Origin: an uncultured Bacilli bacterium
GTDB lineage: Bacteria; Bacillota_I; Bacilli_A; RF39; UBA660
Direction: 5' to 3'
Length of the DNA stretch: 34,365 nucleotides
NCBI GenBank assembly: GCA_947628065.1
Contig: CANQYK010000007.1
Location: forward strand, 1 to 34,365
Shown: positions 7,820-15,959 of the stretch, piece by piece
Layout: the number at the start of each line of letters is the position of its first letter
How positions within the stretch are numbered: position 1 is the stretch's first letter
Program-made: the position numbers and the translations under genes
Notes under the pieces: generated by a model
What the model saw: the letters and a program-made list of their open reading frames with translations, nothing else
Told to the model about the DNA's origin: nothing
Database searches by the model: none

Positions 7820-8536
7820 TTATCGTTTTAAAAAGACAACAATTGGAAAGTGATCACTAAAATCATGAAATTCCTCATCTTTTACTACTTCATATTTTAT
7901 GATTTCAAACGCTTGTGATACAAAAATGTGATCAATGGCATTTTCTTTTTGATGAGCTTTGTATGTCTTTTCATAGATTGGGATTCTTTTCATACCAATT
8001 TGTTTTAGTTTTTCTATAAAATCTTTCATCAAATCATTATGAATGGTCATATTAAAATCACCGGTTAAAATAGTAGGGTATTTACTTTCTTTTATTAGTT
8101 GATAGATGATAGCAAGTTCTTTTTCTTGTGCCTTTTTATTTCTTAGTGTAAGATGCGTATTAAGAAAGTAGATAGGACCATCTTCTGTTTCAATGGTCGC
8201 ACTTGTCACAATACGAGGTGGAAAAACAGGAAACTTAGAAATGTGATATGTTTTGGTATTTAATATCTTTCTTTTTGATAGGATACTATTGGTTTCATTA
8301 TACTTTTTTAAAATAGGACGAAAATAACGAAAGTCTCCAACAATTTTATAATCGTGTAAACTTTTCTTTACACTTTCTAAATACCAAGTAACAAACTCTT
8401 GGGTTCCTAAAACATCAATATGGTATTTATGTAAAAAATGGTTAAGTAGCAAACTACCATTTTGTTCGCTCCATTTTCCATTATAGCGTTTCAACCAAAA
8501 TTTATTTTGAACATTAAAACTTCCAACAACAAGCAT
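7820..8536 (-). CDS. Endonuclease/exonuclease/phosphatase (EEP) family hydrolase
   Basis: The 238-residue protein spans one EEP fold with its metal and catalytic motifs in order: SFNVQN (Asn8), GTQE (Glu47), NTHL (His128), TGDFN (Asp160, Asn162), IDHIF (Asp202, His203) and SDHFP (Asp228, His229). The family uses Mg2+ to hydrolyse phosphodiester or phosphomonoester bonds in nucleic acids, lipids or small molecules. No signal peptide is seen, so it is probably cytoplasmic. The start is set by GGAGGG seven bases upstream. It is divergent from the large unknown gene at 8642. Substrate cannot be assigned. Confidence 0.85.
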   Translation of the reverse strand: MLVVGSFNVQNKFWLKRYNGKWSEQNGSLLLNHFLHKYHIDVLGTQEFVTWYLESVKKSLHDYKIVGDFRYFRPILKKYNETNSILSKRKILNTKTYHISKFPVFPPRIVTSATIETEDGPIYFLNTHLTLRNKKAQEKELAIIYQLIKESKYPTILTGDFNMTIHNDLMKDFIEKLKQIGMKRIPIYEKTYKAHQKENAIDHIFVSQAFEIIKYEVVKDEEFHDFSDHFPIVVFLKR

Positions 8537-8553
8537 AAAATCCCTCCTTTTTT

Positions 8554-8559
8554 ATTATA
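8554..8559 (-). promoter_or_regulatory. -10 element for the EEP hydrolase gene
   Basis: A perfect TATAAT on the minus strand lies 18 bases upstream of the ATG. No clear -35 is visible 17 bp further upstream. Confidence 0.4.
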
Positions 8560-8589
8560 TAACAAAAATAAAAAAAGGCGATAGATAAC

Positions 8590-8619
8590 TTGCTTTTTCC
8601 TTTCTTTTCCCATTATAAT
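8590..8619 (+). promoter_or_regulatory. Promoter of the 653-residue protein gene
   Basis: TTGCTT (8590-8595), an 18-bp spacer and TATAAT (8614-8619), divergent from the EEP gene. Confidence 0.6.
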
Positions 8620-8641
8620 AGCAATAGATAGGGTGAAAAGT

Positions 8642-10603
8642 ATGAATCAATTTTATGAATTATCGTATGATGAATTAAAACATTATTTGTTAAACACAAC
8701 AAAAGAAAACCAAGAAAAAATATTAAAAGATAATAGGATCAAAAGAAAACTAATTGATAGTCCTAGAAAATATGATTTTATTTGGTTGGCACAAATAGAC
8801 AATAACAATATTATGCCTTTATTACTTGATGAAAAAGGAATTCAAATTTTAAAAGATACAGAAGACTTGTGTGATAAAATGAATGGTATTTTAACGAGTG
8901 ATCAAAAATATGTTGATAGTTTGTTTGAGAAAGATTCCTTTTGTGAAATTGTTCTCTCTTATTTCCATCCCTTACAACACTATTTTTCTTCTTTGGATGG
9001 AACGTCTGCAACACTGTTTTATCAGTATTTAACAAAACAAGAAGTAGAAGAAGAAAAAGAAGAATTTCTTTATCGCTTAAATGAAAAAAGCCAATTGTAT
9101 TTGGTTCAAACGATAGAGCTTCCCTTTCTGATGTTAAAAAAAGTTTTAACAAGAGGAAAAAGAAAAGCCATAGAAGAAGTGTTAAATCATGATTTAAGAA
9201 TAACGACACTAAGTGACCTATCCTTTCGTGAATTATGGAATTTAAGCAATAAAAATGTTAGGATTCCGCCTCTTTTGTTTGATGAAGAAGCCTTTGTAAA
9301 AAGAGTTAGTAGTATTACCAATGTAAAAGATTATCGGTTTTTAATGCAAAACTTAGAAAGAGAAAACGATACAGAAAAAATAGAGAAAAGAAGAAAAAAA
9401 TATTATGAACAAGAAATGAAAGATTATGATAAGAATTATCAAATGTTAAAAGAGTACCGGGATGCTTATAAAAGTTATGAAGAAAATCCAGATTGTGATT
9501 GGAACGAGTTATGGGAAAAATTTTCTTTTTATGATAACAGTATGGATGAATACCTTTATTCTTTGAAATTAAAAGAATATTATGATAAGAAAGATAAGGA
9601 TGGTATGAAAGAATTTTTACAACAAGAAAGCAATCTAAAATTAACCGATATGATAATAGATTACCATTATAAAGAGATTTATTATAATTTCTTATTGGAT
9701 ATCAAACAATTATATCGTCTTCAACAAACCGAAGGAAAAACGCTTTCGGAAGAAGAAATAAAACAGTATGAAACACTTATACAACTTGATTCGTTATCGT
9801 ATGATGAAAAAATGGCGTTTCATGAAGAATTGAAAAAGAAAAACAGAATAGAAGAGTATTATGATCATATGAAAGAAGCAAAGAAGAAGATCTTTCAAAT
9901 GATGGATGATGTCATATTGGATGAGGAAGCCTTAGAAAAACATGAAGATAAAGCGTTATCCTTACAATTTGGTGTTCCTATTTCTCTTTTTGAACAAGAT
10001 CCATTTTATGCATTTGTAAAATCTTATTCCATCTCTAAAAAGAATGTTTTAACAACAAAATATTTACATAGTCATGTCGATGGTGCATCCTATTCTCTTG
10101 ATAGCAATCAAAAACTTTCTACTTATTCTAGTCCAAGAGAATATTATAATATTTTATATGGGAATATTCCCCTCAATCAAATTGTCCATATGTATCCAGT
10201 GGATTCTTTTTCAAAATATATAAGAGAAAGTAATAGTAATGGAACACCTCGTGTATTTGAATTTTATACACCCGAAGAATTTGTAAATCGTGGTAGGAGT
10301 TATAATGAAATTATTTTAGCCCAAAAAAATGAAAGTAGAAAAGATGAATTAAACAATCAATTACTACTACCAACACCACTTGCTATTTATTGCTATGATA
10401 AGGTTTTAGAAAACGATGTTATAAGTGCGAAAAACTTAAATATTGGTATTGCTTTAATAAAAACAAAAAGTTATGAGAAAAAGAAAATAGAAAATCAAAT
10501 TTCCATGATGGATACGATCGGTTATGAAGAAAGATATAAAAGAGGAATCGATTATATCGAATCGATTGGAGAAGATGCCATGCATGGAAGAAGAACAAAA
10601 TAA
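8642..10603 (+). CDS. Large protein of unknown function
   Basis: I do not recognise this 653-residue protein. It has no signal peptide or membrane segment, so it should be cytoplasmic. Residues 1-230 are helical with regular leucines. Residues about 240-430 are highly charged, Glu/Lys/Tyr-rich and probably coiled coil. The last ~200 residues look like a compact globular domain, with stretches such as KYLHSHVDGASYSLD, STYSSPREYYNILYG and RVFEFYTPEEFVNRG, possibly an enzyme domain whose family I cannot name. The ATG at 8642 is preferred to the GTG at 8633 because AGGGTGA lies seven bases before it. It is monocistronic, with its own promoter, and ends at a hairpin shared with the convergent small gene. 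Confidence 0.8.
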   Translation: MNQFYELSYDELKHYLLNTTKENQEKILKDNRIKRKLIDSPRKYDFIWLAQIDNNNIMPLLLDEKGIQILKDTEDLCDKMNGILTSDQKYVDSLFEKDSFCEIVLSYFHPLQHYFSSLDGTSATLFYQYLTKQEVEEEKEEFLYRLNEKSQLYLVQTIELPFLMLKKVLTRGKRKAIEEVLNHDLRITTLSDLSFRELWNLSNKNVRIPPLLFDEEAFVKRVSSITNVKDYRFLMQNLERENDTEKIEKRRKKYYEQEMKDYDKNYQMLKEYRDAYKSYEENPDCDWNELWEKFSFYDNSMDEYLYSLKLKEYYDKKDKDGMKEFLQQESNLKLTDMIIDYHYKEIYYNFLLDIKQLYRLQQTEGKTLSEEEIKQYETLIQLDSLSYDEKMAFHEELKKKNRIEEYYDHMKEAKKKIFQMMDDVILDEEALEKHEDKALSLQFGVPISLFEQDPFYAFVKSYSISKKNVLTTKYLHSHVDGASYSLDSNQKLSTYSSPREYYNILYGNIPLNQIVHMYPVDSFSKYIRESNSNGTPRVFEFYTPEEFVNRGRSYNEIILAQKNESRKDELNNQLLLPTPLAIYCYDKVLENDVISAKNLNIGIALIKTKSYEKKKIENQISMMDTIGYEERYKRGIDYIESIGEDAMHGRRTK

Positions 10604-10605
10604 AA

Positions 10606-10623
10606 GCAAATATTTCTATTTGC
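10606..10623. terminator. Hairpin between convergent genes
   Basis: GCAAATA (10606-10612) pairs perfectly with TATTTGC (10617-10623) around a TTTC loop. On the minus strand it is followed by a T-rich stretch, so it should terminate the small minus-strand gene. On the plus strand the T-run is poor. Confidence 0.55.
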
Positions 10624-10860
10624 CTACATCATGTATTTATTATTACTATTTCCATATCCTGTATCTTGACTACTATAAGGTGTAATCGCTGTACTTTCTA
10701 GTTTTGCAACTCTATTTTCAAGCCTTCGAAGTTGCCGTTCCATTCGGTTTACTTGATTTTCTAAACTGTTAAGTCGCTCTCCAATATAATTATTCCCACC
10801 CATATTATTGTCCTGATAGGGAGGATACATTCCATAAGGTGGCATATTATTATTCATCAT
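10624..10860 (-). CDS. Small Asn/Pro/Tyr-rich coiled-coil protein
   Basis: A 78-residue protein whose first 25 residues are rich in Asn, Pro, Gly, Met and Tyr (MPPYGMYPPYQDN). They are followed by a heptad-type helix (GERLNSLENQVNRMERQLRRLENRVAKLES, given here only as residues about 27-56) and a polar tail. The pattern resembles small coat- or surface-associated oligomerising proteins of Bacillota, but no function can be assigned. AAAGGA lies about 10 bases upstream of the start on the minus strand, and a TATAAT is just beyond. It is divergent from trmB. Confidence 0.7.
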   Translation of the reverse strand: MMNNNMPPYGMYPPYQDNNMGGNNYIGERLNSLENQVNRMERQLRRLENRVAKLESTAITPYSSQDTGYGNSNNKYMM

Positions 10861-10936
10861 ATTATCTTTATCCTTTCAATTTATTATATGCCTATTTTAA
10901 AAAGTGTGTTACACTACTAATAAAGAGGTGAAACAT

Positions 10937-11557
10937 ATGCGACTTCGAAATGTAAAAGACAAAGATGAAATATTAGAAAATTGTTCCTTTCTGATTAAGA
11001 ATGCTGAAAAAGTAAAAGGACACTGGACGGAAGAATTTCAAAATGACAATCCCATTTATTTAGAAATAGGAATGGGAAAAGGAAAATTTTTATTGGAAAA
11101 CGCCAAACGATACCCGAATATTAATTTTGTAGGAATTGAAAAGTTTGATAGTGTATTAGCCAAAGCCATAAAAAAATTAGAACCGCTTCCAAATCTTCGA
11201 ATTATTCGAATGGATGCATCACAGATTGCTTCTATTTTTGACAAAGAAATCTCTTTAATCTATTTAAATTTTTCCGATCCTTGGCCCAAAAATAGACATC
11301 ATAAAAAACGACTTACGAGTCCTAATTTTTTAAAGGAATATGATAAAATTTTTAAAGATAAAAAAAGAATCGAAATGAAGACCGATAATGAAGACTTATT
11401 TCTTTATTCTCTTGAGTCCTTAAGTGCTTATCACTATGTCTTATCGGATCTTTCTTTTGACTATCACAAACAAAAAAACGACATTATTATGACAGAGTAT
11501 GAAGTAAAATTTCATAGTAAAGGATGTAAGATTTATCATCTTTTTGCACAAAAATGA
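10937..11557 (+). CDS. trmB: tRNA (guanine-N7-)-methyltransferase TrmB
   Basis: This is a 206-residue class I SAM-dependent methyltransferase of the TrmB family, which makes m7G46 in the variable loop of tRNAs. Visible motifs are YLEIGMGKGKFL (SAM motif I), FVGIEKFDSVL, the family signature FSDPWPKNRHHKKRL and a C-terminal MTEYEVKFHSKG. The ATG at 10937 follows AGAGGTGA at the right distance. The in-frame start 33 bases earlier has no ribosome binding site. It is a housekeeping gene, probably transcribed alone. Confidence 0.95.
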   Translation: MRLRNVKDKDEILENCSFLIKNAEKVKGHWTEEFQNDNPIYLEIGMGKGKFLLENAKRYPNINFVGIEKFDSVLAKAIKKLEPLPNLRIIRMDASQIASIFDKEISLIYLNFSDPWPKNRHHKKRLTSPNFLKEYDKIFKDKKRIEMKTDNEDLFLYSLESLSAYHYVLSDLSFDYHKQKNDIIMTEYEVKFHSKGCKIYHLFAQK

Positions 11558-11586
11558 TTTTCAATAAGGAAATTCTTTGCTATAAT
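11558..11586 (+). promoter_or_regulatory. Promoter of lipoprotein operon
   Basis: TTTTCA (11558-11563), a 17-bp spacer and TATAAT (11581-11586), starting at the base after the trmB stop codon. Confidence 0.65.
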
Positions 11587-11606
11587 AAAATAAGAGTAGG
11601 TGGAAT

Positions 11607-12296
11607 ATGAAAAAAAAAGCAACTATTTTTATCCTTCTCATGTTACTATTAACAGGATGTACGAATCTTTCCAGTAACAACTTAGATCGCTTATTACCTG
11701 TTTTATTGGATCGAAACAGTAAATTACAAAACGTTGTTTTTGATGGTTATAAATATTATGTTCCCAAAGGATTAAAGTTTATAACCAAAGATGAGTACAA
11801 TGCAACTTTTATGGATTCTAACAACAATACGTATTATTTCTATGCTGATGTTGTAAGTTATTATAATAAAGAAAAGTTAGATTATAAAGAGAAGAAAGAT
11901 ATATATTATTCAAAAAAGTTAGCATACAAGAAAAAAGAAGGATATCTTGAAATTAGAAAATTTGACAATCAACAACACTACTTCATTGAATATATGTATA
12001 ACTATGGTAAAGTAGAAGCGATTGTAAAAGAAAAAGATATTACGGAAGCAGTTACCAATATGAGTAATCTTTTAACTTCCCTTAAGTTTAATCGTATGAT
12101 TTTAGAGACCTTAATAGGAAATAAGGTATTAAATTATAAAGAAGAAACTTATAATGTTATGACTCCAAAAGGAGAAAAAGCAAACACAGAAAGTTATTTG
12201 GATTATGAAGAAAAATATGGAACGTATGATGGTTATACACCAAAAGATACCGATGAAGATGAAATAAAGATAGAAGAAGAGGATACAAATAAATAA
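11607..12296 (+). CDS. Lipoprotein of unknown function
   Basis: A 229-residue protein with a classical lipoprotein signal: Lys-rich start, hydrophobic core and lipobox LLTGC (Cys18 becomes the lipidated residue). The mature part is Tyr/Lys-rich, with segments such as FDGYKYYVPKGLKF and a strongly acidic C-terminus (DTDEDEIKIEEED). It should sit on the outer face of the membrane. First gene of a four-gene operon; the next starts 11 bases after its stop. Family not recognised. Confidence 0.85.
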   Translation: MKKKATIFILLMLLLTGCTNLSSNNLDRLLPVLLDRNSKLQNVVFDGYKYYVPKGLKFITKDEYNATFMDSNNNTYYFYADVVSYYNKEKLDYKEKKDIYYSKKLAYKKKEGYLEIRKFDNQQHYFIEYMYNYGKVEAIVKEKDITEAVTNMSNLLTSLKFNRMILETLIGNKVLNYKEETYNVMTPKGEKANTESYLDYEEKYGTYDGYTPKDTDEDEIKIEEEDTNK

Positions 12297-12307
12297 GAGG
12301 TGAGAAT

Positions 12308-13261
12308 ATGAAACTATTGGATAAACTTAAAAATGCTTTGTTTGAAGAAGAGTATGTAGAAGTAGAAGAAAAACCAAAAGCACCAAAGAAAGAAAAACCA
12401 ATTGCGAAAAAAATGGTCTTACCAGAAGAGAAAAAGGTAAAACCAAAGAAAAAAGAAGAAGCAGTTTTTGAAGAAGATGTGAAAGAAGAACCAAAAAAGA
12501 AAGAGTTTAAGTTTCCTGCGGTCGAAGAAGAAGAATTCATTGATTTAACAGAGAAAAAGAAAGAAGAGAAAAAAGAGGTTAAACCAGTGGTTGAAATGTT
12601 AGATGATGAACCAGTAATTCCAGAGAAAAAGGTGGAAAAAGAAGAAAAGAGACCCAAACCACTTTATTCTTACAAGAAGGAAAAAGAAAAGAAGAAAGAA
12701 CCTATTCCTTATGGAATGAAAAAAGATGAAATTAAAATAGAAGAGTATGGAACGTATGAGAAAAAAAATGAGAAGAAAACCTTTCAACCATCTCCAATGA
12801 TATCACCTGTCTTTGGTTATATTGATGAAGAAAAAGCCAAAGAAGAAGCAGAAAACAGTCGGCGAGAGGTTCGAATTAGTAGTAGTTATAAATCAAGAAG
12901 ACTTGATGTAGATAGTGTAAGAGAAAAAGCTTATGGTAATAACGATGATATTTTTGAAGAGGAACTATCCAGTAGTGATGCCAAAAAAAATAGACTAAAA
13001 GAATTACAGGAAGAAGAAAAAGAAGATGTAATGTTAGATATTACTGATACTTCTCCAAAAGTATCCAAAGTAACCGTTGGAGATGCAGAGGAATATTTTG
13101 AAGATTTAGGTCTAGAATATAATGTAGATTACAAAGATGTTTCTCACGCACGAAAAACAGGAAGACGGGTTGATTTACATGGAGAAGAGGAAAAAGAAGA
13201 ATTAGAAGAAAACTTATTCGATTTGATCGATTCAATGTATGAAGAAAGAAAGGGAGAATAG
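12308..13261 (+). CDS. Highly charged, low-complexity cytoplasmic protein
   Basis: The 317-residue protein has a short amphipathic N-terminus (MKLLDKLKNALFEEE). A Lys/Glu-rich, probably disordered region covers about 15-155. A conserved-looking motif PSPMISPVFGYIDEE lies at 161-175. An acidic C-terminal part carries KVTVGDAEEYFEDLGLEY. The isolated motif in a disordered chain suggests a linear binding peptide for a partner, and the tail could be a folded module. The ribosome binding site is GAGGTGA. It sits between a lipoprotein and two YtxGH-like envelope proteins, so an envelope or division role is possible, but I do not recognise the family. Confidence 0.75.
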   Translation: MKLLDKLKNALFEEEYVEVEEKPKAPKKEKPIAKKMVLPEEKKVKPKKKEEAVFEEDVKEEPKKKEFKFPAVEEEEFIDLTEKKKEEKKEVKPVVEMLDDEPVIPEKKVEKEEKRPKPLYSYKKEKEKKKEPIPYGMKKDEIKIEEYGTYEKKNEKKTFQPSPMISPVFGYIDEEKAKEEAENSRREVRISSSYKSRRLDVDSVREKAYGNNDDIFEEELSSSDAKKNRLKELQEEEKEDVMLDITDTSPKVSKVTVGDAEEYFEDLGLEYNVDYKDVSHARKTGRRVDLHGEEEKEELEENLFDLIDSMYEERKGE

Positions 13262-13263
13262 AA

Positions 13264-13557
13264 ATGGAATTTTTAGAAGTATTGTTACCAGTATTACTTT
13301 ACAGCTTGGGAATCGTTCTTGTAATTGTGTTGATTGTTCTAGGCCTTAAGGCAATAGAAACTTTAAATAGAGTAAATGTATTATTAGATGATATGAAAGA
13401 AAAAATGGATACCTTAAATGGCTTCTTTCATATTATGGATATGATGACATCCAAAGTTTCTGTTATTACAGATACCGTAGTAAGCGCTGTAACGGGAACA
13501 ATCCAAAAAATGAAAAGAAAAAAGAAAAAAAGAAAGGAGAATTTAGACTATGAGTAA
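13264..13557 (+). CDS. DUF948-like small membrane protein
   Basis: A 97-residue protein with one long N-terminal hydrophobic helix (about 7-32), an amphipathic/heptad helix (about 33-80) and a Lys/Arg-rich tail (KRKKKKRK). This is the layout of DUF948/YtxG proteins, which in many Bacillota are encoded directly before a YtxH protein, as here. It starts two bases after the previous stop and overlaps the next gene by eight bases, indicating translational coupling. Function unknown; stress/envelope association is known for the Bacillus pair only. Confidence 0.75.
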   Translation: MEFLEVLLPVLLYSLGIVLVIVLIVLGLKAIETLNRVNVLLDDMKEKMDTLNGFFHIMDMMTSKVSVITDTVVSAVTGTIQKMKRKKKKRKENLDYE

Positions 13558-13990
13558 GAAAGAAACTGGAAAGGGAATTGGAAAGTTTGTAGCAGGAGCT
13601 GCAATTGGTGCTGGTCTTGGAATTTTATTCGCACCAAAAAAAGGAAGCGAGACAAGAAGAGAATTAAAAGAGAAAATGGAAGAGTTATTAAACAAGGCAA
13701 AAGACATTGACTTTGATGATGTTAAGAAAACATTTGAAAAGAAAGTAGATGAAATCAAAGAAGACCTTGAAGACTTAGACAAAGAAAAAGCTTTAAAACT
13801 TGCTAAGAAAAAAGGAGAAGAAATCAAAAAGAAATGCCAAGATTTAGTAAATCTTGCCGTTGCCAAAGGAACACCTGTTCTTGAAAATGCAGCAGAAGAA
13901 GTAAGATTAAAAGCAATTGATGTAATCAATGAAGTTCTTGATAAACTTGAAGATGCCGCACCAGACAAAAAAGCAAAGAAGAGCAAATAA
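13550..13990 (+). CDS. YtxH-domain protein
   Basis: A 146-residue protein whose start matches the YtxH domain: a glycine-rich hydrophobic hairpin (GKFVAGAAIGAGLGILFAPKKG) followed by SETRRELKEK and a long charged helix. YtxH proteins are small membrane-associated proteins; their biochemical role is not established. Last gene of the operon; its stop codon lies in the loop of the terminator. Confidence 0.88.
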   Translation: MSKKETGKGIGKFVAGAAIGAGLGILFAPKKGSETRRELKEKMEELLNKAKDIDFDDVKKTFEKKVDEIKEDLEDLDKEKALKLAKKKGEEIKKKCQDLVNLAVAKGTPVLENAAEEVRLKAIDVINEVLDKLEDAAPDKKAKKSK

Positions 13991-14003
13991 TTGTTCTTTT
14001 TTT
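13976..14003 (+). terminator. Terminator of the lipoprotein-YtxH operon
   Basis: AGAGCAA (13980-13986) pairs with TTGTTCT (13991-13997, one G-T pair) around ATAA, with outer A-T pairs and a T-run to 14003. Confidence 0.7.
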
Positions 14004-14004
14004 C

Positions 14005-14033
14005 TTGCATCTGAAAATACTTTCTCTTATAAT
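14005..14033 (+). promoter_or_regulatory. Promoter of the 552-residue protein gene
   Basis: TTGCAT (14005-14010), a 17-bp spacer and TATAAT (14028-14033). Confidence 0.65.
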
Positions 14034-14058
14034 AAGAAAGCAAGGGAGATAGAAGAAA

Positions 14059-15717
14059 ATGAAATATATTGATGATTATAAAGTAAATAAGTTTTTAAAA
14101 GAGTATGATAGCATTTTATTATTAACAGAGAAAGAAAAGAAAGTATTAAAAAGAGAAGTTTCAAATTTAGTAACGTATGTAGAAAGTTTTAAAACCTTTC
14201 AAAAAGAACAACAAGAAGACTTTTTAGAAAGTATTCGTCTTGCTACTATATATTGTTTTTCCTCTTCAAGAGAGCTAACTTTAGAAGCAGGAAGAAACTT
14301 TTTGTTACAGAAATTTGAATTATACAAAAATAGAAAAGAAAGTCCAGTTTTATGGCGATTTAATTCTTTATGGGAATACGCTGTAAAAGAAAAAGAAAAT
14401 TTTTATCTTGCCATTAGTTTAAGTTCTGTTTTAACCGATCCTTCCTGTCATTTATTACTTGAGACAATAACCAAAAAGGATATTGATAAACTTTGTATGG
14501 CAAGTGAAAAACATTATGCTGTTTATTCATATTGCAATGTTTTAAGCTTAAGACCACAGTTGTTTCAAAAATTTATCCAAAATAATATTCCAAGTAATTA
14601 TTTGAACTCTTTTGATATCGATAGTTTTAATGAAAAAAAATATAGCGGTGTTTTAATCGATATAATAGGGGATGGAAAAGATAGTAAAGATCGAAGTAAT
14701 AGAGTATATTTTGCAAAAGAAGTATTAGAAGTATATGATAATTATAAAGAAAGTTTAATCGATGAAGAACAAGTATTAAAAAATCTTCGAGTAGTAAAAC
14801 AATTTCCAGAACAATTTTATCACAAAGATTGGAAGAAAATAACAGATTTTATTTATTATCAAGTCTTAGATAAAGATAGTAATTTGTCTTATTTACTAGA
14901 ACCATTATCCAAAACACCAGATTGTTGTTTTGATGAATTTTGTAATACAATTCTAGATCCTAGGTTTTATACTTGTGATACTAGTGATGTACTTAATTAT
15001 TTATCACAAAATGGGTGTGAAGACGAGCCCTTACGGTATGCCATGAAAAGAGATTTTCTTTTTGAAAGTAATATAATAGAAAAAGAAGATTTCATATCTT
15101 ATCTTAGTTTTTTCGATGGTGATCTTTCTCTTTCTTTATTAGAAAAAAGAATCAAGGTATTAGGTAAAGATTTGGATCAATTATGTGATGTATCTGATGA
15201 AATAAGGAGAGACTATTTTAACTTTTTAGGGGATGCAAAAAATGAAAAAGAGTTAAAAAGAAGAGCATCTTATTTTAAAACCTATAAGATAGATGAATTC
15301 TTTTCTATGTTAGAGGATCATCCAAGAAAAGAACAAGCACTTTCTCTTTTAACAAGTAAGAAAAAAAAGGAAGTAAGAGACTGTAATGTTAAAATAGTAG
15401 AAAAAACAAAGCCATTAGAAGCCATTGTAGGAGAGAAAATATTAGATAGAATCTCACTTTATGCAAAACCAGAAAATATAGAAAAAGTAGTAGAATATAT
15501 TAGTTCTTTCTCTTTTATAAAAATGGATGAAAAAGAACAATTACAGATGCTTGATACTGTTTTACCTGAGCCAAAAAGAATTGAAAAAGATGGTTATTCT
15601 ATTTTGGTAACCAAAGAAATGATGGATGAGATGGAAGGTGGAAAAACGTATCCTTGTACGGTTAAAGTATATGGCAAAAAGTATAAAACAAATATAACAA
15701 AGAACTTTTCATCTTAA
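14059..15717 (+). CDS. Large protein of unknown function
   Basis: The 552-residue protein is soluble, with no signal peptide and no membrane segment. Most of it looks like alpha-helical repeats of 30-40 residues (possibly HEAT/TPR-like), with several Cys-containing patches (CMASEKHYAVYSYC, PDCCFDEFC). The last ~45 residues change to a beta-rich ending (YSILVTKEMMDEM, YPCTVKVYGKKY). I do not recognise the family. The ribosome binding site is AAGGGAGA. It has its own promoter and lies directly before the tyrS T-box, whose promoter overlaps its last codons. No terminator is visible between them. Confidence 0.78.
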   Translation: MKYIDDYKVNKFLKEYDSILLLTEKEKKVLKREVSNLVTYVESFKTFQKEQQEDFLESIRLATIYCFSSSRELTLEAGRNFLLQKFELYKNRKESPVLWRFNSLWEYAVKEKENFYLAISLSSVLTDPSCHLLLETITKKDIDKLCMASEKHYAVYSYCNVLSLRPQLFQKFIQNNIPSNYLNSFDIDSFNEKKYSGVLIDIIGDGKDSKDRSNRVYFAKEVLEVYDNYKESLIDEEQVLKNLRVVKQFPEQFYHKDWKKITDFIYYQVLDKDSNLSYLLEPLSKTPDCCFDEFCNTILDPRFYTCDTSDVLNYLSQNGCEDEPLRYAMKRDFLFESNIIEKEDFISYLSFFDGDLSLSLLEKRIKVLGKDLDQLCDVSDEIRRDYFNFLGDAKNEKELKRRASYFKTYKIDEFFSMLEDHPRKEQALSLLTSKKKKEVRDCNVKIVEKTKPLEAIVGEKILDRISLYAKPENIEKVVEYISSFSFIKMDEKEQLQMLDTVLPEPKRIEKDGYSILVTKEMMDEMEGGKTYPCTVKVYGKKYKTNITKNFSS

Positions 15718-15734
15718 AAAAAATATGATATAGT
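15706..15734 (+). promoter_or_regulatory. Promoter of tyrS T-box transcript
   Basis: TTTTCA (15706-15711), a 17-bp spacer and TATAGT (15729-15734), overlapping the end of the upstream gene. Confidence 0.55.
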
Positions 15735-15744
15735 AATACTAGAT

Positions 15745-15941
15745 TTTCAAAGAACAATGAAAGTAATCTTTTCTTTTTAACAAGAGACTTAGTGGTAGGT
15801 GAAAACTAAGAAAGAGAAAACGATGAAATTACACATTGGGAGAAAACACGTGTTTAGAGCGTTAATCTATTTGAGTGCATAGCTTCTATGAACTAAGGTG
15901 GTACCACGGGGAAACTCGTCCTTAGAGATAGGGGCTTTTTT
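15745..15941 (+). promoter_or_regulatory. T-box riboswitch, tyrosine-specific
   Basis: The leader has the T-box sequence AAGGTGGTACCACG (15895-15908), which pairs with the acceptor end of uncharged tRNA in the antiterminator. Next comes a terminator, GTCCTTA (15918-15924) pairing with TAGGGGC (15929-15935) around GAGA, then T6. The specifier is read as TAC followed by A (15830-15832), a tyrosine codon, in agreement with the downstream tyrS. Stem I occupies roughly 15755-15850. When uncharged tRNA-Tyr accumulates, readthrough into tyrS increases. Confidence 0.93.
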
Positions 15942-15959
15942 AGTGAAGGAGGATATAAT

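Noticed and set aside
7749-7820. 24-residue hydrophobic extension of Fem copy 3
   Set aside because: It runs through that gene's promoter and has no match in the other two copies; family members are cytoplasmic without signal peptides.
12157-12657. 166-codon minus-strand frame rich in Ser and Phe
   Set aside because: It is the antisense of Lys/Glu-rich codons in the charged protein gene, which makes Phe/Ser-rich open frames automatically.
13543-14043. 166-codon minus-strand frame opposite the YtxH-like gene
   Set aside because: Composition is antisense of Lys/Ala/Glu codons; the plus-strand YtxH domain is clear and the frame crosses its terminator.
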